A stretch of 64,000 bases of DNA from Vibrio sagamiensis NBRC 104589 (GCF_007990935.1 NZ_BJXJ01000017.1:30733-94732); one strand, 5' to 3'. Positions 30,859-42,035 are shown, counted from the stretch's first letter. Notes: generated from the letters alone by a model not told the origin. Translations and numbers: made by a program.

Positions 30859-32493
30859 TTATTTACGATAAACTCGCCAACTTAGCATCCAAAATGTGAA
30901 GCCAAGAACAAAAATGCTACTAGACAAAAAAGGCTGTTCACTATCTAACAATATGGCTGAGCATATCGTCAGTGTCGCCCCAATCCCAAAAAGAAAACGT
31001 CCTGTTGCTTGCTGGCGCTTACTATATTGGTAACCATGATATAAAGAATCAATACGTTGATTCATGGCTTTACCCTGCCTAAGGCTATCGTAGAGCAGTT
31101 CTGGTAGTTCTGGCAATTTTTCTGCCCAAAACGGCGCACGATCTTTGATAGCATTCAATAAAGCTTGTGGCCCAACTTGGTTCATCATCCACTGCTCAAG
31201 AAAAGGTTTAGCGGTCTCCCACAGATCTAATTGTGGATAAAGTTGACGACCTAAACCCTCGACATAAAGCAAGGTTTTTTGCAACAGCACCAATTGCGGT
31301 TGCACTTCCATATTGAAGCGCCGAGCGGTGTTAAATAAATTCAGCAACACATGTCCAAAAGAAATTTCACACAATGGCTTAGCAAAAATAGGCTCACACA
31401 CAATTCGAATGGCAAATTCAAACTCATCGACGTTGGTGTCGACAGGAACCCATCCTGAATCAACATGTAACTCCGCGACTCGACGATAATCACGATTAAA
31501 AAATGCCAAAAAGTTTTCGGCTAAATAACGCTTATCTTCGCTATTGAGCGTGCCTACAATGCCGCAATCCAGCCCAATCCACATTGGGTTGTCGGGATGT
31601 TCTGGTTTGACAAAGACATTACCGGGATGCATGTCCGCATGGAAAAAGCTGTCTCGAAACACTTGGGTAAAGAACACGCTCACACCACGCTCCGCTAACA
31701 ACTTCATGTTGGTGCCGTTTGCCTTTAGCCCTTCGATGTCGGAAACCTGGATTCCATATATGCGCTCAGAAACCATGACCGTTTCGTTGCTAAAATCAGG
31801 GTAAACTTCAGGAACGTACAATTCTTGGCTATCAGCAAAGTTACGTCTGAGCTGAATCGCATTAGCGGCTTCACGACGCAGATCCAACTCATCGAGTAAG
31901 GTTTTTTGGTACTCACGAACCACTTCTACTGGCTTGAGCCGACGCGTTGCTGGCATTGCTTTGGATACTATACGTGCCAAACGGTGCATCAGTTTTAGAT
32001 CTGAATCAATAATAGGGCGAATATCAGGGCGAATAACCTTCAGTACCACTTCTTGCCCATTTTCTTTTAAACGTGCAGTGTGTACCTGAGCGATCGAAGC
32101 AGAAGCCAGTGGTTGAAGATCAAAGTCGCTAAACCACTGAGAAATAGGCCCACCAAGCGCTTGCTCAATTTGTTGTAAAGCCAGTTGACCATCAAACGGG
32201 GTCACTTGGTCTTGCAGTAAGGCTAAAGGATCGGCAATGTGAGGAGGAAATAAATCACGGCGCGTCGACATCATCTGACCAAACTTAATCCACACCGGCC
32301 CCAATGCCTGCAAAGCCAAACGCAGTCGCTCACCTATAGGTTTATCTGGGTGTTGATTCTTTATCCAAAACAGACTTTTACGCATCAATAATGGCGCTTG
32401 CGCTAATTTGTGCTCCGGTAACAGCTCATCCAGGCCATATTCAAGCTGGATTTTTATAATCTGGTATAAACGTTTTATCTCTGTTGGTGTCAT
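30859..32493 (-). CDS. ubiB: Ubiquinone biosynthesis atypical kinase UbiB
   Basis: ADCK/COQ8-family protein (544 aa) needed for ubiquinone synthesis, thought to act as an ATPase that extracts membrane-bound intermediates. The KxGQ region ([17 protein letters not shown], about residue 80), the HADMHPGN catalytic motif and LDCGIVG are intact; two membrane helices close the C-terminus. The ATG at 32493 overlaps the ubiJ stop by 4 bp (ATGA), which settles the start over the longer open frame to 32562. Confidence 0.97.
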   Translation of the reverse strand: MTPTEIKRLYQIIKIQLEYGLDELLPEHKLAQAPLLMRKSLFWIKNQHPDKPIGERLRLALQALGPVWIKFGQMMSTRRDLFPPHIADPLALLQDQVTPFDGQLALQQIEQALGGPISQWFSDFDLQPLASASIAQVHTARLKENGQEVVLKVIRPDIRPIIDSDLKLMHRLARIVSKAMPATRRLKPVEVVREYQKTLLDELDLRREAANAIQLRRNFADSQELYVPEVYPDFSNETVMVSERIYGIQVSDIEGLKANGTNMKLLAERGVSVFFTQVFRDSFFHADMHPGNVFVKPEHPDNPMWIGLDCGIVGTLNSEDKRYLAENFLAFFNRDYRRVAELHVDSGWVPVDTNVDEFEFAIRIVCEPIFAKPLCEISFGHVLLNLFNTARRFNMEVQPQLVLLQKTLLYVEGLGRQLYPQLDLWETAKPFLEQWMMNQVGPQALLNAIKDRAPFWAEKLPELPELLYDSLRQGKAMNQRIDSLYHGYQYSKRQQATGRFLFGIGATLTICSAILLDSEQPFLSSSIFVLGFTFWMLSWRVYRK

Positions 32494-33125
32494 GATTTCT
32501 CCACAGGTGAAGACGTGGATTCTACCTGTTGAATTAAAGCATCCAGCCGAGCAGCCACACACGATGCTTGGCTACGTAGATCATCCACTTGATCGCAAAA
32601 ATACGTCACTTCCAACGCTCCAGGCGCTAATTTCCATTCTTCAGTAATTGCTTGACCAAAGTAACGTTGATGCTTTTCAATTTGTGAAGCAAAAAAACTG
32701 CCGATATTTTTTGTATTTTGTACTAATGTATGAGCAACGATATCGCCAGTCAGGCGAGATAGCCACTCTTCGATATCGGGTTTACAATCAACCATTAATT
32801 GCGAAAACTTCTGCGCCAGATGAATATCACCGTCTAATTCAAGCTTATCTTGCTTGATCAGTCGCGTAATGTTGGCTTGATCACGCAGCTCAGGTAAAAC
32901 ACTCAAGTTTAACGATAAGGAACAGTCAGGCTGCCCTTCATACGCAGCCAATACATCAATTTGCTGACTGAAAATAAACGTCAGTGTTTGATTAACCTCT
33001 TTGAGGTGCAACTGAATCACCTGCCCTTTTAAACGAGCCAAACGACGCACCAAAGCTGGGTCATCTTTAATCAAGGTATTCAACGACTTTTCTACCACAG
33101 CCGTCATCAAGGGTTGAAATGGCAT
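32490..33125 (-). CDS. ubiJ: Ubiquinone biosynthesis accessory factor UbiJ
   Basis: Protein of 211 aa with an SCP2 sterol-carrier-like domain in its N-terminal half (about 15-115), which binds polyprenyl intermediates, and a helical C-terminus. UbiJ and UbiK organise the soluble Ubi complex; the ubiK gene is also in this window. It lies between ubiE (11-bp gap) and ubiB (4-bp overlap), the conserved ubiE-ubiJ-ubiB order. Confidence 0.94.
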   Translation of the reverse strand: MPFQPLMTAVVEKSLNTLIKDDPALVRRLARLKGQVIQLHLKEVNQTLTFIFSQQIDVLAAYEGQPDCSLSLNLSVLPELRDQANITRLIKQDKLELDGDIHLAQKFSQLMVDCKPDIEEWLSRLTGDIVAHTLVQNTKNIGSFFASQIEKHQRYFGQAITEEWKLAPGALEVTYFCDQVDDLRSQASCVAARLDALIQQVESTSSPVEKS

Positions 33126-33136
33126 AGCGGATATCC

Positions 33137-33919
33137 TTAGAATTTGTAGCCGCGGTGCAACGCTACGATACCACCCGTTAAATTATAATATTTTGTGTTT
33201 TCAAAACCAGCTTCGATCATCATCCCTTCTAACGTGGCTTGATCAGGGTGCATACGAATAGATTCAGCTAAATAGCGGTAGCTACCCTCATCCTTAGCAA
33301 CGAGTTCACCTATTTTAGGTAGCAGATGGAAAGAATATGCATCATAGATCTTCGATAACGGCTCCAGAATAGGCTTGGAAAATTCCAATACCAGTAATCG
33401 ACCGCCAGGTTTCAATACTCGAAACATAGAGCGCAATGCTTTATCTTTATCCGTAACATTACGCAAACAAAAGCTAATAGTAATCACATCAAAGTAGTCA
33501 TCTGGGAATGGTAGTTCTTCTGCATTGGCTTGAACATAATGCACGTTACCGACAGTCCCGTTGTCACGCAGCTTATCACGACCAACATTCAGCATCGAAT
33601 TATTAATATCAGCCAAAATTACCTGGCCTTGCTCACCGACAATACGAGAAAACTTTGCGGTTAAGTCACCAGTACCACCGCCAAGATCAAGAATACGTTG
33701 TCCAGGACGTGCTCCACTGCAGTCAATTGTGAAACGTTTCCAAAGTCGATGCACACCACCCGACATCAAATCGTTCATCAGATCGTACTTCGCCGCTACT
33801 GAGTGGAAAACTTCAGCAACTTTGGTTACTTTTTCTTCTTTTGCTACCGTGGTAAAACCGAAGTGGGTGGTATCACTATCGTCTAAAGTTGCATTCGATT
33901 GCTCGTTTGTGTTCGTCAT
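33137..33919 (-). CDS. ubiE: Ubiquinone/menaquinone methyltransferase UbiE
   Basis: SAM-dependent C-methyltransferase (260 aa) shared by the ubiquinone and menaquinone pathways. SAM motif [11 protein letters not shown] near residue 75, the family signature [20 protein letters not shown] and a second signature around [17 protein letters not shown] are present. It heads the ubiE-ubiJ-ubiB-tatABC run. Confidence 0.97.
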   Translation of the reverse strand: MTNTNEQSNATLDDSDTTHFGFTTVAKEEKVTKVAEVFHSVAAKYDLMNDLMSGGVHRLWKRFTIDCSGARPGQRILDLGGGTGDLTAKFSRIVGEQGQVILADINNSMLNVGRDKLRDNGTVGNVHYVQANAEELPFPDDYFDVITISFCLRNVTDKDKALRSMFRVLKPGGRLLVLEFSKPILEPLSKIYDAYSFHLLPKIGELVAKDEGSYRYLAESIRMHPDQATLEGMMIEAGFENTKYYNLTGGIVALHRGYKF

Positions 33920-33998
33920 TTTGATTCCTCTTTAGCAGCACTGACATCACATGGGACGCTGACTCACATTTATTCTACGCCCACGACACTGCGGGTGA

Positions 33999-35531
33999 TT
34001 AGTTTACTTTATCCTCACCCGGATGTCTTTCTACTAAAGAAGCATTTTCCGAAAATGGCTCACTTTGTGCCAGTTGACTCAGATGAGGAGAAATCGGGCG
34101 TTTTACCTCAACCCCTAACTGCTTGAAGCTTTCGGCTTGGCGGATCACATTGCCACGTCCTGTAGCTAATTTGTTCATCGCCCCTTGGTAGCTCTGGTTA
34201 GCTTTATCCAAAGCTCCTCCTAGCCCTTCCATGTCATCAACAAATAAGCGCAGCTTATCATACAGTTTCGCTGCACGTTCAGCGATCAATTGCGCGTTTT
34301 CATTCTGGCGCTCGTTACGCCATAAATTATCAATTGTACGTAATGCCACCAGCAATGTGGTTGGACTGACCAAAATAATATTTTGCTCCATCGCTTCTTT
34401 GATCAAACTAGGATCGGCTTGAATCGCAACTTGAAAAGCGGGCTCCACAGGGATAAACATCAACACATAATCAAGGCTCTGAATACCTTTAAGCTGATGA
34501 TAGTCTTTTAGACTCAATCCTTTGATATGGGAACGTAAAGCTGCCAAATGATCATTAAGCGCGTGTTGACGTTGCCGATCATTATCAGCATTGAAATAGC
34601 GCTCGTAGGCCACTAGGGTCATTTTAGAGTCGACAACAACCTGTTTATTTTGTGGCAAATGAACGATGACATCAGGCTGGTAACGTTTACCTGCTTCATT
34701 TTGCAAGCTCACTTGTGTTTGGTATTCATGCCCTTCGCGCAGACCTGACTCAGCGAGTACGCGAGCTAAAACAACTTCGCCCCAGTTACCTTGCTGTTTA
34801 TTATCCCCTTTTAGCGCTTGAGTCAAATTGACTGCCTCTTGGGTCATCTGTTCATTCAAACGCTGTAAGTTTTTCAATTCATGAACGAGAGTATGGCGCT
34901 CTTTCGCTTCTTGGCTAAAGCTATCATTAACTTGCTTTTTAAACCCTTCTAGTTGTTCTTTAAGTGGCGATAAAAGCCCTTCTAAGCTTTGGCGATTTTG
35001 CACATCAACCTTGGCGGTTTTTTCTTCGAATAATTGGTTGGCTAAGTGCTCAAACTGTTGTTTTAAGCGAGCTTCAGCTTGCTCAAGGATCTGTAATTTA
35101 TCTGCATTGGCTTGGTTGATCTGTTCATGGCGCACTTGCTGCTCACGAAGTTGCGTTTCAAGACGCGATTTATGCTCTCGCATTTGACCCAATTCATCAA
35201 AATATTGTTGGCGCTCTTGTTTCACCGCTTCGAAATAACGCAGCTTTTCCATCGCAGCCATCAATTTTCCGTGAGTTTGCCTCACATCAAACGCCGCTTT
35301 ATCTCGTGCGTCATCCAAGTCATCCAACTCTTGTTGTGCCTGCTCCAAGCTATGATTGACTTGTTCAAGCTGTTGTTGATGAAGCTGCTTTTCGGAGCTG
35401 AGTTGCTGCTCCAGCAGTTGAGTTTGGGTAATGAAGCGTTGTTTGACCCACCAACCCACGGCGATGCCGCTAACTGTTGCAGAAAAAAGTGATGAGAGGA
35501 TCAAAGATTGATGCTCAAGAATCCATTGCAT
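33999..35531 (-). CDS. rmuC: DNA recombination protein RmuC
   Basis: Protein of 510 aa: an N-terminal membrane segment (about 8-28), a long Gln/Glu-rich coiled coil (about 35-210) and a C-terminal restriction-endonuclease-like RmuC domain (about 225-430, KGDNKQQGNWGEVVLARVLAES, VDSKMTL, LMFIPVEPAF). Family members limit inversions at short inverted repeats; some work implicates them in phage defence. The nuclease-like core looks intact. rmuC upstream of ubiE is the E. coli order. Confidence 0.95.
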   Translation of the reverse strand: MQWILEHQSLILSSLFSATVSGIAVGWWVKQRFITQTQLLEQQLSSEKQLHQQQLEQVNHSLEQAQQELDDLDDARDKAAFDVRQTHGKLMAAMEKLRYFEAVKQERQQYFDELGQMREHKSRLETQLREQQVRHEQINQANADKLQILEQAEARLKQQFEHLANQLFEEKTAKVDVQNRQSLEGLLSPLKEQLEGFKKQVNDSFSQEAKERHTLVHELKNLQRLNEQMTQEAVNLTQALKGDNKQQGNWGEVVLARVLAESGLREGHEYQTQVSLQNEAGKRYQPDVIVHLPQNKQVVVDSKMTLVAYERYFNADNDRQRQHALNDHLAALRSHIKGLSLKDYHQLKGIQSLDYVLMFIPVEPAFQVAIQADPSLIKEAMEQNIILVSPTTLLVALRTIDNLWRNERQNENAQLIAERAAKLYDKLRLFVDDMEGLGGALDKANQSYQGAMNKLATGRGNVIRQAESFKQLGVEVKRPISPHLSQLAQSEPFSENASLVERHPGEDKVN

Positions 35532-35804
35532 AGTAATCCACTAGCCTATATGTCTTTATCTCCAATAATGGTATTTTCACACTGGATAAATGTCCAGTTT
35601 GTTGGCTAAAAATCCTCACTAACAAGTGGCTTACTGGCTCACGTAAACCATACGTCCTGCCTTTCAGGGTTCTACATGAACTTTAATTCAGCGTCAAAGA
35701 GTAAACAAAAAAGTAATAAAAATATTATTTTCAGTCACTTACTAAAAAACACCATCATTATACTCTACAGTAGATAGTCGACACGTTTACTGGCAGGAAC
35801 GCAC

Positions 35805-37199
35805 ATGACACACACATTTCGTCGACAACAAGGAAACCAAGTTTACTTATTTCATTCTCTCGCGGAGTTAATGGCTAAGGCGACACCAGAACGTTCAGGG
35901 GATCGTTTAGCGGGATTAGCGGCAGATTCAGCTACAGAACGTGTGGTCGCTCAGATGACACTTGCCGATCTACCACTGCAGACGTTTCTGACCGAATCCG
36001 TCATTCCATATGAACTCGATGAAGTCACTCGCTTAATTATTGACAACCATGATCCTGTGGCCTTTGCTCCTATTGCACATTTTACTGTGGGTGATTTTCG
36101 AGATTGGTTACTCAGCGATCATGTCGATGGTTCCCAGTTAGCGCTAGTTCGAGATGGCATCACACCAGAAATGGCGGCTGCGGTTTGTAAAATCATGCGC
36201 AATCAAGATTTGATTTTGGTCGCCAAAAAGTGTCAAGTGATCACCGCATTTCGTAATACTATCGGTTTGCCTAATCGGATGTCTACTCGACTGCAGCCCA
36301 ATCATCCCACCGACGACATCAGTGGTATCGCTGCCAGTATTTTTGACGGATTGATGTACGGAAGTGGTGATGCGGTGATTGGTATTAATCCTGCTACCGA
36401 TAACCTTGCCCAAGTAATCGACCTACTCAACATGCTCGATGAGGTTATCCAACATTATCGCATCCCAACCCAATCTTGTGTGCTCACTCACGTAACCAAT
36501 ACCATCCAAACGATCGAAAGAGGCGCGCCCGTCGATCTGGTTTTTCAATCGATTGGCGGCACGGAGGGGACCAATCGCGCTTTTGGTATTGACCTTGCTC
36601 TATTAAAAGAGGCACAACAAGCCGCTTTATCCCTCAATCGCGGCACGATCGGCAACAATGTAATGTATTTCGAGACAGGTCAAGGCACTTCTCTCTCTGC
36701 CAATGCCAATCATCATGTTGATCAGCAGACCTGCGAAGCTCGAGCATACGCGGTTGCCAAACAATTTTCGCCTCTTTTGGTCAATACGGTCGTCGGATTT
36801 ATTGGCCCTGAGTATCTGTATGACGGCAAACAAATCATCCGAGCAGGGTTGGAAGATCACTTCTGCGCAAAGCTACTTGGGTTACCCATGGGCTGTGATA
36901 TCTGCTACACGAACCATGCTTTTGCTGATCAAAATGACATGGACAATTTACTGACCTTACTGGCAGTCGCTGAGTGTTCTTTTATTATGGGGATCCCCGG
37001 CTCCGATGACATTATGCTTAATTATCAAACCACCTCTTTTCATGATGCTTTGTACGCGAGAAAAGTCCTTAATCTGCAGCCTGCTCCTGAGTTTGAGTCT
37101 TGGCTGAAAGAAATGCGTATCTTTGAGCATCGACAAGGGAGTCATTTACCTCGTCACCTTGACCCTCGTTGGGCCCAGTTGCTTGAACCAAGCTATTAA
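35805..37199 (+). CDS. eutB: Ethanolamine ammonia-lyase, large subunit
   Basis: Catalytic TIM-barrel subunit (464 aa) of the adenosylcobalamin-dependent enzyme that splits ethanolamine into acetaldehyde and ammonia. Substrate-binding segments typical of EutB (VFQSIGGTEGTNRAFGID, FIGPEYLYDGKQIIRAGLEDHF, GLPMGCDICYTNHA) are conserved. AGGAA precedes the ATG. It starts a short operon with eutC and an EamA transporter. No microcompartment shell, EutR-type regulator or aldehyde dehydrogenase gene is nearby. Confidence 0.96.
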   Translation: MTHTFRRQQGNQVYLFHSLAELMAKATPERSGDRLAGLAADSATERVVAQMTLADLPLQTFLTESVIPYELDEVTRLIIDNHDPVAFAPIAHFTVGDFRDWLLSDHVDGSQLALVRDGITPEMAAAVCKIMRNQDLILVAKKCQVITAFRNTIGLPNRMSTRLQPNHPTDDISGIAASIFDGLMYGSGDAVIGINPATDNLAQVIDLLNMLDEVIQHYRIPTQSCVLTHVTNTIQTIERGAPVDLVFQSIGGTEGTNRAFGIDLALLKEAQQAALSLNRGTIGNNVMYFETGQGTSLSANANHHVDQQTCEARAYAVAKQFSPLLVNTVVGFIGPEYLYDGKQIIRAGLEDHFCAKLLGLPMGCDICYTNHAFADQNDMDNLLTLLAVAECSFIMGIPGSDDIMLNYQTTSFHDALYARKVLNLQPAPEFESWLKEMRIFEHRQGSHLPRHLDPRWAQLLEPSY

Positions 37200-37212
37200 A
37201 GAGAACCTACTG

Positions 37213-38112
37213 ATGCAAGCAAAAAAACCGCACTCCATGAATCACATTGTGATTGAGAACCCTTGGCTGCCTTTGCGTGAAATGACCGCAGCACGTATCG
37301 CTATCGGCCGTAGCGGAACCAGTTTACCTACCCAAGAATTACTCACCTTTCAGCTAGACCATGCGCAAGCGAACGATGCCGTACATAGTCAACTGGATAG
37401 CGTGTTACTGAGTAGAAAGCTGAGCAATAACCGCAAGATCGATGCCCTTTTCTCCGAGCAGATTTTCTTGTTAGACAGCCAAGCTCAAGATCGTATGACT
37501 TATCTACAACGCCCCGACCTTGGTAAGCAGTTATCACCCCCAGCATATCAACGCTTAGCCCAGTATTCACAACAAGTTTCATCCCGTATCAATCTAGCTG
37601 TCGTCATTGCGGACGGGCTTTCTGCAACGGCCATTGCTGAACATGCCACACCTTTTTTACAACGCCTGAGCCATGAGCTGCATAAAGACCCCATATTCAA
37701 CTGGGCATGCGCACCACTCAATATCGTTCGCCAAGGCCGAGTTGCCGTAGGCGATGATGTCTGTGATGCACTGCAAGCGGATATTGTCTTAGTATTAATT
37801 GGTGAGCGGCCAGGATTAAGCTCTCCTGATAGCATGGGGCTTTACCTGACTTGGCAGGCCAAATCTGGCACAACTGATGCTCAAAGAAATTGCATTTCGA
37901 ACATTCGCCCACAAGGATTAAGCTACAGTGATGCGTGTCATAAGGCACTCTATCTGCTGCGTCAATTGCGCCGCCAGCAGCAATCAGGCGTGGAAGTCAA
38001 AGATAATAGCGTCCTATCAGAGCAAGCTGGCCAAAAAACATTGAATGATAAGCGCACTTTTTGCTTAATCAAAACCAAGTCCTCGAATACACTCTCAACA
38101 CACGATAATTAG
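37213..38112 (+). CDS. eutC: Ethanolamine ammonia-lyase, small subunit
   Basis: Subunit (299 aa) that completes the cobalamin-binding site with EutB. Conserved segments include TAARIAIGRSGTSLPT near residue 35, the DGLSATA motif and RQGRVAVGDDV and LIGERPGLSSPDS. The ATG at 37213 lies 13 bp after eutB; the frame is open upstream but overlaps eutB. A later ATG (37237) is possible. The C-terminal 35 residues after RRQQQSG extend past the usual end and look non-conserved. Confidence 0.95.
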   Translation: MQAKKPHSMNHIVIENPWLPLREMTAARIAIGRSGTSLPTQELLTFQLDHAQANDAVHSQLDSVLLSRKLSNNRKIDALFSEQIFLLDSQAQDRMTYLQRPDLGKQLSPPAYQRLAQYSQQVSSRINLAVVIADGLSATAIAEHATPFLQRLSHELHKDPIFNWACAPLNIVRQGRVAVGDDVCDALQADIVLVLIGERPGLSSPDSMGLYLTWQAKSGTTDAQRNCISNIRPQGLSYSDACHKALYLLRQLRRQQQSGVEVKDNSVLSEQAGQKTLNDKRTFCLIKTKSSNTLSTHDN

Positions 38113-38133
38113 CCACTACGACACAGAGGCACT

Positions 38134-39042
38134 ATGAACGAGCAACGCGCTCTTATTTTTGGACTTTCCGCAGTATTACTTTGGTCGACTGTGGCTACTG
38201 CTTTTAAACTGACGTTAGCCGAGTTTAGCCCCATTCAAATGCTCACCATCGCGAGCATTGTGTCCGCTTTCGCCCTTGTTATCGTATGCGGCATACAAAA
38301 AAAACTGCATTTATTAGGTAAGACTTTCCGCGCCAAACCTTACTATTATTTACTGCTTGGTTTGGTCAACCCACTGGCTTACTACCTGATCTTATTTAAA
38401 GCTTACTCGTTGCTGCCTGCTTCCCAAGCCCAAGCGATCAATTACAGTTGGGCCATTACCTTAACCCTTATGGCGGCGATCTTCTTAGGGCAAAAAATTC
38501 GAGCAAGAGATTGGGTTGCTTGTGTATTCAGTTACTTGGGCGTGATTGTCATTGCCACCGAAGGGGATGTTTTGGGCATGACGTTTGAAAGTCCTCTGGG
38601 GGTGGGTTTGGCCCTGTTATCGACGTTACTCTGGGCCAGCTATTGGATTCTCAACACCAAAAATACCGCAGATCCTGTGGTCGGCGTATTGCTTGGTTTT
38701 TTGGTCGCGATTCCATTTGCTATTGCCATTAGTCTCTACGAAGGGGCCAATTGGCAGCACATCACCTTTAAGGGCTGGGCGGCGGTCACCTATGTGGGGT
38801 TATTCGAAATGGGCATTACGTTTGTTTTGTGGCTCTCTGCCCTCAAACTGACACAAAATACCGCCCGTATCAGTAATCTTATTTTTGCTTCACCGTTTAT
38901 TTCGCTTATTTTGCTGGCGACCATCATAGGTGAGACAATTCATCCAGCGACGCTCATTGGGCTGGTTCTGATTATCTTCGGTCTGGTTATCCAACAATGG
39001 AGACCAAGCAAAAACTCAGCGAAGACGACCACATCGCAATAA
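38134..39042 (+). CDS. EamA/DMT-family transporter (eut-linked)
   Basis: Integral membrane protein (302 aa) with about ten hydrophobic segments and two EamA repeats, of the drug/metabolite transporter superfamily. It follows eutC by 21 bp on the same strand and so probably shares its transcript. Ethanolamine uptake or product export is a reasonable inference from that linkage only; it is not related to the known EutH or the Eat permease. A 10-bp inverted repeat lies just after its stop. Confidence 0.88.
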   Translation: MNEQRALIFGLSAVLLWSTVATAFKLTLAEFSPIQMLTIASIVSAFALVIVCGIQKKLHLLGKTFRAKPYYYLLLGLVNPLAYYLILFKAYSLLPASQAQAINYSWAITLTLMAAIFLGQKIRARDWVACVFSYLGVIVIATEGDVLGMTFESPLGVGLALLSTLLWASYWILNTKNTADPVVGVLLGFLVAIPFAIAISLYEGANWQHITFKGWAAVTYVGLFEMGITFVLWLSALKLTQNTARISNLIFASPFISLILLATIIGETIHPATLIGLVLIIFGLVIQQWRPSKNSAKTTTSQ

Positions 39043-39049
39043 ATCTTCC

Positions 39050-39085
39050 GCTATCGGGCAACATCCTATTATCGAGCCCGATAGC
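39050..39085. terminator. Inverted repeat between transporter and flavoprotein genes
   Basis: Perfect 10-bp arms GCTATCGGGC / GCCCGATAGC separated by 16 bp, between convergent genes. No clear T-tract follows, so a terminator role is likely but not certain. Confidence 0.55.
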
Positions 39086-39093
39086 ATGATTAC

Positions 39094-40287
39094 TTACACT
39101 CGCTGCCCCGCAACAAAGCCGCTCGACCAACACCATTGGAAATTGTAGCCACCTAACCAGCCAGTGACATCCATCACTTCACCGATAAAGTACAAACCTT
39201 TGATGTTCTTGCATTCCATTGTTTTTGATGACAAGTGATCAGTATCCACGCCGCCTAACGTGACTTCAGCAGTACGATAACCTTCGGTGCCATTTGGCGC
39301 GACGATCCAGTTCTCTAAGCGCTCAACAATGGTGCTAAGCTCTTTTGGATTAAGCTGTTTAAGCGGTTTATCCGCCAGTTCTTTGCGCTCTATCAACACT
39401 TCAACCAGACGCTTTGGCAACACTTTGGCTAAGGTATTTTTTAGGCTTTGATTAGGATGCTTTTCTCGGCTGCGTTCGAGCAATTGCATCACATCGTCAT
39501 TCGGCACGAGGTTAATTGATACTTTTTGCCCTGCTTTCCAGAATGAAGAGATTTGCAGTACCGATGGGCCAGATAAACCACGATGAGTAAACAATAAAGC
39601 CTCTTTGAACATGGTCCCGTCTTGAGCTGTAATCTCAGTGGGAATCGCGATACCAGAAAGCTCAGCAAAGTCTTCTTTGTCTTCTTTATGCAGAGTGAAT
39701 GGCACCAGACCTGCTGTTGTGGTAATCACCGGAATATCAAACTGCTCGGCCACTTTATAGCCAAATGGCGTGGCTCCCAATTTCGGCATTGACAGACCAC
39801 CTGTTGCTATCACCAAAGAGTCACATTCAATCGGTTCAGTACCTGCATGCAGACGGAAGCCCACGTCGGTTTTCTCAATCGAATGGACATCACATTGATA
39901 ACGCTGTTGGATATTTGGCATGTCGCACTCTGCTAGGAGCATCTTAACGATGTCTTTCGCGGTAAACGCATCAACACAGAACAGCTGTCCGTGGCCACGC
40001 TCTTCAAATTCGATACCGTGCTTGCTCACCAAAGAGATAAAATCCCAGTTGGTGTATTGAGACAAAGCGGACTTTACGAAATGTGGGTTTTGGCATAAGT
40101 AATGGTTTGCTTCAACATCGTAGTTAGTGAAGTTACAACGGCCACCACCTGAAATAAGGATTTTACGCCCTGGTTTTTTGGCATGATCAAGTACCAGTAC
40201 GCTACGTCCACGTTTGCCAGCTTCCGCCGCACACATCAAACCCGCAGCACCTGCGCCAATTACAACAACATCAAATTTCTTACTCAT
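39094..40287 (-). CDS. HI0933/YhiN-family flavoprotein
   Basis: Predicted FAD-binding oxidoreductase (397 aa). N-terminal dinucleotide fold VVIGAGAAGLMCAAEAGKRG (residues 6-25, given in part), the GRKILISGGGRCNFTN motif characteristic of the family, and the C-terminal FIGEVMDVTGWLGGYNFQWC motif that closes the FAD site. Members have no settled substrate; some relatives may act on nucleic acid bases or thiols. It is separate from uspB by a strong terminator. Confidence 0.92.
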   Translation of the reverse strand: MSKKFDVVVIGAGAAGLMCAAEAGKRGRSVLVLDHAKKPGRKILISGGGRCNFTNYDVEANHYLCQNPHFVKSALSQYTNWDFISLVSKHGIEFEERGHGQLFCVDAFTAKDIVKMLLAECDMPNIQQRYQCDVHSIEKTDVGFRLHAGTEPIECDSLVIATGGLSMPKLGATPFGYKVAEQFDIPVITTTAGLVPFTLHKEDKEDFAELSGIAIPTEITAQDGTMFKEALLFTHRGLSGPSVLQISSFWKAGQKVSINLVPNDDVMQLLERSREKHPNQSLKNTLAKVLPKRLVEVLIERKELADKPLKQLNPKELSTIVERLENWIVAPNGTEGYRTAEVTLGGVDTDHLSSKTMECKNIKGLYFIGEVMDVTGWLGGYNFQWCWSSGFVAGQRV

Positions 40288-40332
40288 TGGTAACGCTCAA
40301 TTACTTATTTGGTTGGCTTTGTGCAAAACCTG

Positions 40333-40368
40333 AAAAAATAAAAAAGGATGTGCGTGGTGCACATCCTT
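40333..40368 (-). terminator. Terminator after uspB
   Basis: Stem GGATGTGC / GCACATCC with a short loop; on the minus strand it is followed by TTTTTTATTTTTT. Confidence 0.85.
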
Positions 40369-40443
40369 GCTTTTTACTTGTTCATTCTACCGATAAATCG
40401 TGACTGGGAAAAGCGCTTAAATCAGCGGCGCAAATCGACTTGG

Positions 40444-40785
<342 letters not shown>

Positions 40786-40855
40786 TCACTTATGCTCAAG
40801 AGAAAAAGACGACCGTTGCGACTTTTACCCGCTGCTTATTGCGCAGGGTACGCAT

Positions 40856-41383
40856 CTATGCAGCTGGAGCACCCATAATGGAAGATGAACCTTCTTTTGC
40901 CATTTGAGCTAGGTCTTTATCAATGAAGAACAAGGCTTTACCATCTTCACCAACCAGCTCTATCTTATCTAAAATACCTTTAAACAACTTCTCTTCTTCG
41001 TGCTGCTCAGCGACGTACCACTGAAGAAAGTTAAACGTTGAGTAATCTTGGCTTGTAAAAGCACCATGAGCCAATTTATTGATTTGCTCTGTAATCATGC
41101 GCTCGTGTTCGTAAGTTTCACGAAAAACATCACCAAGACTTGCAAAATCATGCTTCGGTGCTTTAATTGCACCTAGGATCGGTAATGCGCCAGTTTCGCT
41201 TACGTAGGTAAAAAGGCGTTGCATGTGCTCCATTTCCTCTACAGCATGAGCACGTAAAAATTCAGCAGCACCATCAAAACCCTTATCTTCACACCAAGCA
41301 CTCATCTGTAAGTATAGATTGGATGAAAAAAATTCTAGGTTAATTTGCTCATTCAATTGTTCAACCATAGTCTGAGACAGCAT
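40856..41383 (-). CDS. ftnA: Non-haem ferritin
   Basis: Iron-storage protein (175 aa), 24-mer cage. Ferroxidase residues can be placed: Glu near 17 in [14 protein letters not shown] helix A, and Glu/His in the [13 protein letters not shown] helix, then Gln/Glu further on. AGGAG precedes the ATG. It is divergent from uspA. I see no Fur box in the 156-bp gap; in E. coli Fur activates ftnA. RyhB, also in this window, controls iron use in the opposite direction. Confidence 0.95.
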   Translation of the reverse strand: MLSQTMVEQLNEQINLEFFSSNLYLQMSAWCEDKGFDGAAEFLRAHAVEEMEHMQRLFTYVSETGALPILGAIKAPKHDFASLGDVFRETYEHERMITEQINKLAHGAFTSQDYSTFNFLQWYVAEQHEEEKLFKGILDKIELVGEDGKALFFIDKDLAQMAKEGSSSIMGAPAA

Positions 41384-41539
41384 GTTAACTCCTATTTATA
41401 TGCATGCATTTAACGCCACTATAACACGATTAATTACTCAAGAGCTTTTACCAAGTTTGTTTTAGATGAGATCACTTCTGCAAAATTATCCAACACTTAG
41501 TGCTAATCTAAAGTAAGAAAACCTATTAGGAGAAACAAT

Positions 41540-41965
41540 ATGACTTACCAACATATACTTGTTGCTGTTGATTTATCTGACGAGAGCAAAATATTGATAA
41601 AAAAAGCCACATCACTAGCTAAACCATTGAGTGCTAAGGTTTCTTTTATCCACATTGATGTGAATTATGCTGAAAGCTACACTGGCCTCGTCGATATCAA
41701 CATGGCAGAAGCACAACATCAAGCCATGGAAGCTTCTCGAACCCAGCTTGCCAATTTCGAAGAGTACGCTGACTATCCGATTACTCATACCTTAGTCGGC
41801 AGTGGCGATCTAAGTGAAGAGCTGTGTGAGACTATTCAAAAATATAACATTGACTTGGTCGTTTGTGGTCACCATCAGGATTTTTGGAGTAAGATCCTTT
41901 CTTCAACGCGCCAATTAATCAACTGTTCTCCTGTTGATATGCTGGTTGTACCTCTAAGGGACTAA
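41540..41965 (+). CDS. uspA: Universal stress protein A
   Basis: Cytosolic UspA-family protein (141 aa) made in growth arrest and stress. It begins MTYQHILVAVDLSDES and ends with the GHHQDFWSKILSST and CSPVDMLVVPL segments; it lacks a full ATP-binding G-2x-G-9x-G(S/T) motif, which fits the non-ATP-binding UspA type. AGGAG lies before the ATG. Confidence 0.95.
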   Translation: MTYQHILVAVDLSDESKILIKKATSLAKPLSAKVSFIHIDVNYAESYTGLVDINMAEAQHQAMEASRTQLANFEEYADYPITHTLVGSGDLSEELCETIQKYNIDLVVCGHHQDFWSKILSSTRQLINCSPVDMLVVPLRD

Positions 41966-42035
41966 GTAAATATTGGCGGAAAGATAAAACTTGGTTAGAA
42001 TTTCTTCTCACTTATGCTTAAGAAGAACATAATCA

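Noticed and set aside
33999..35531. rmuC as part of a defence island
   Set aside because: Its neighbours are ubi/tat and eut genes; rmuC beside ubiE is the normal core position, so no island is implied.
37123..37212. N-terminal extension of EutC overlapping eutB
   Set aside because: It is out of frame with eutB coding sense, not conserved in the family, and the ATG at 37213 gives the normal length.
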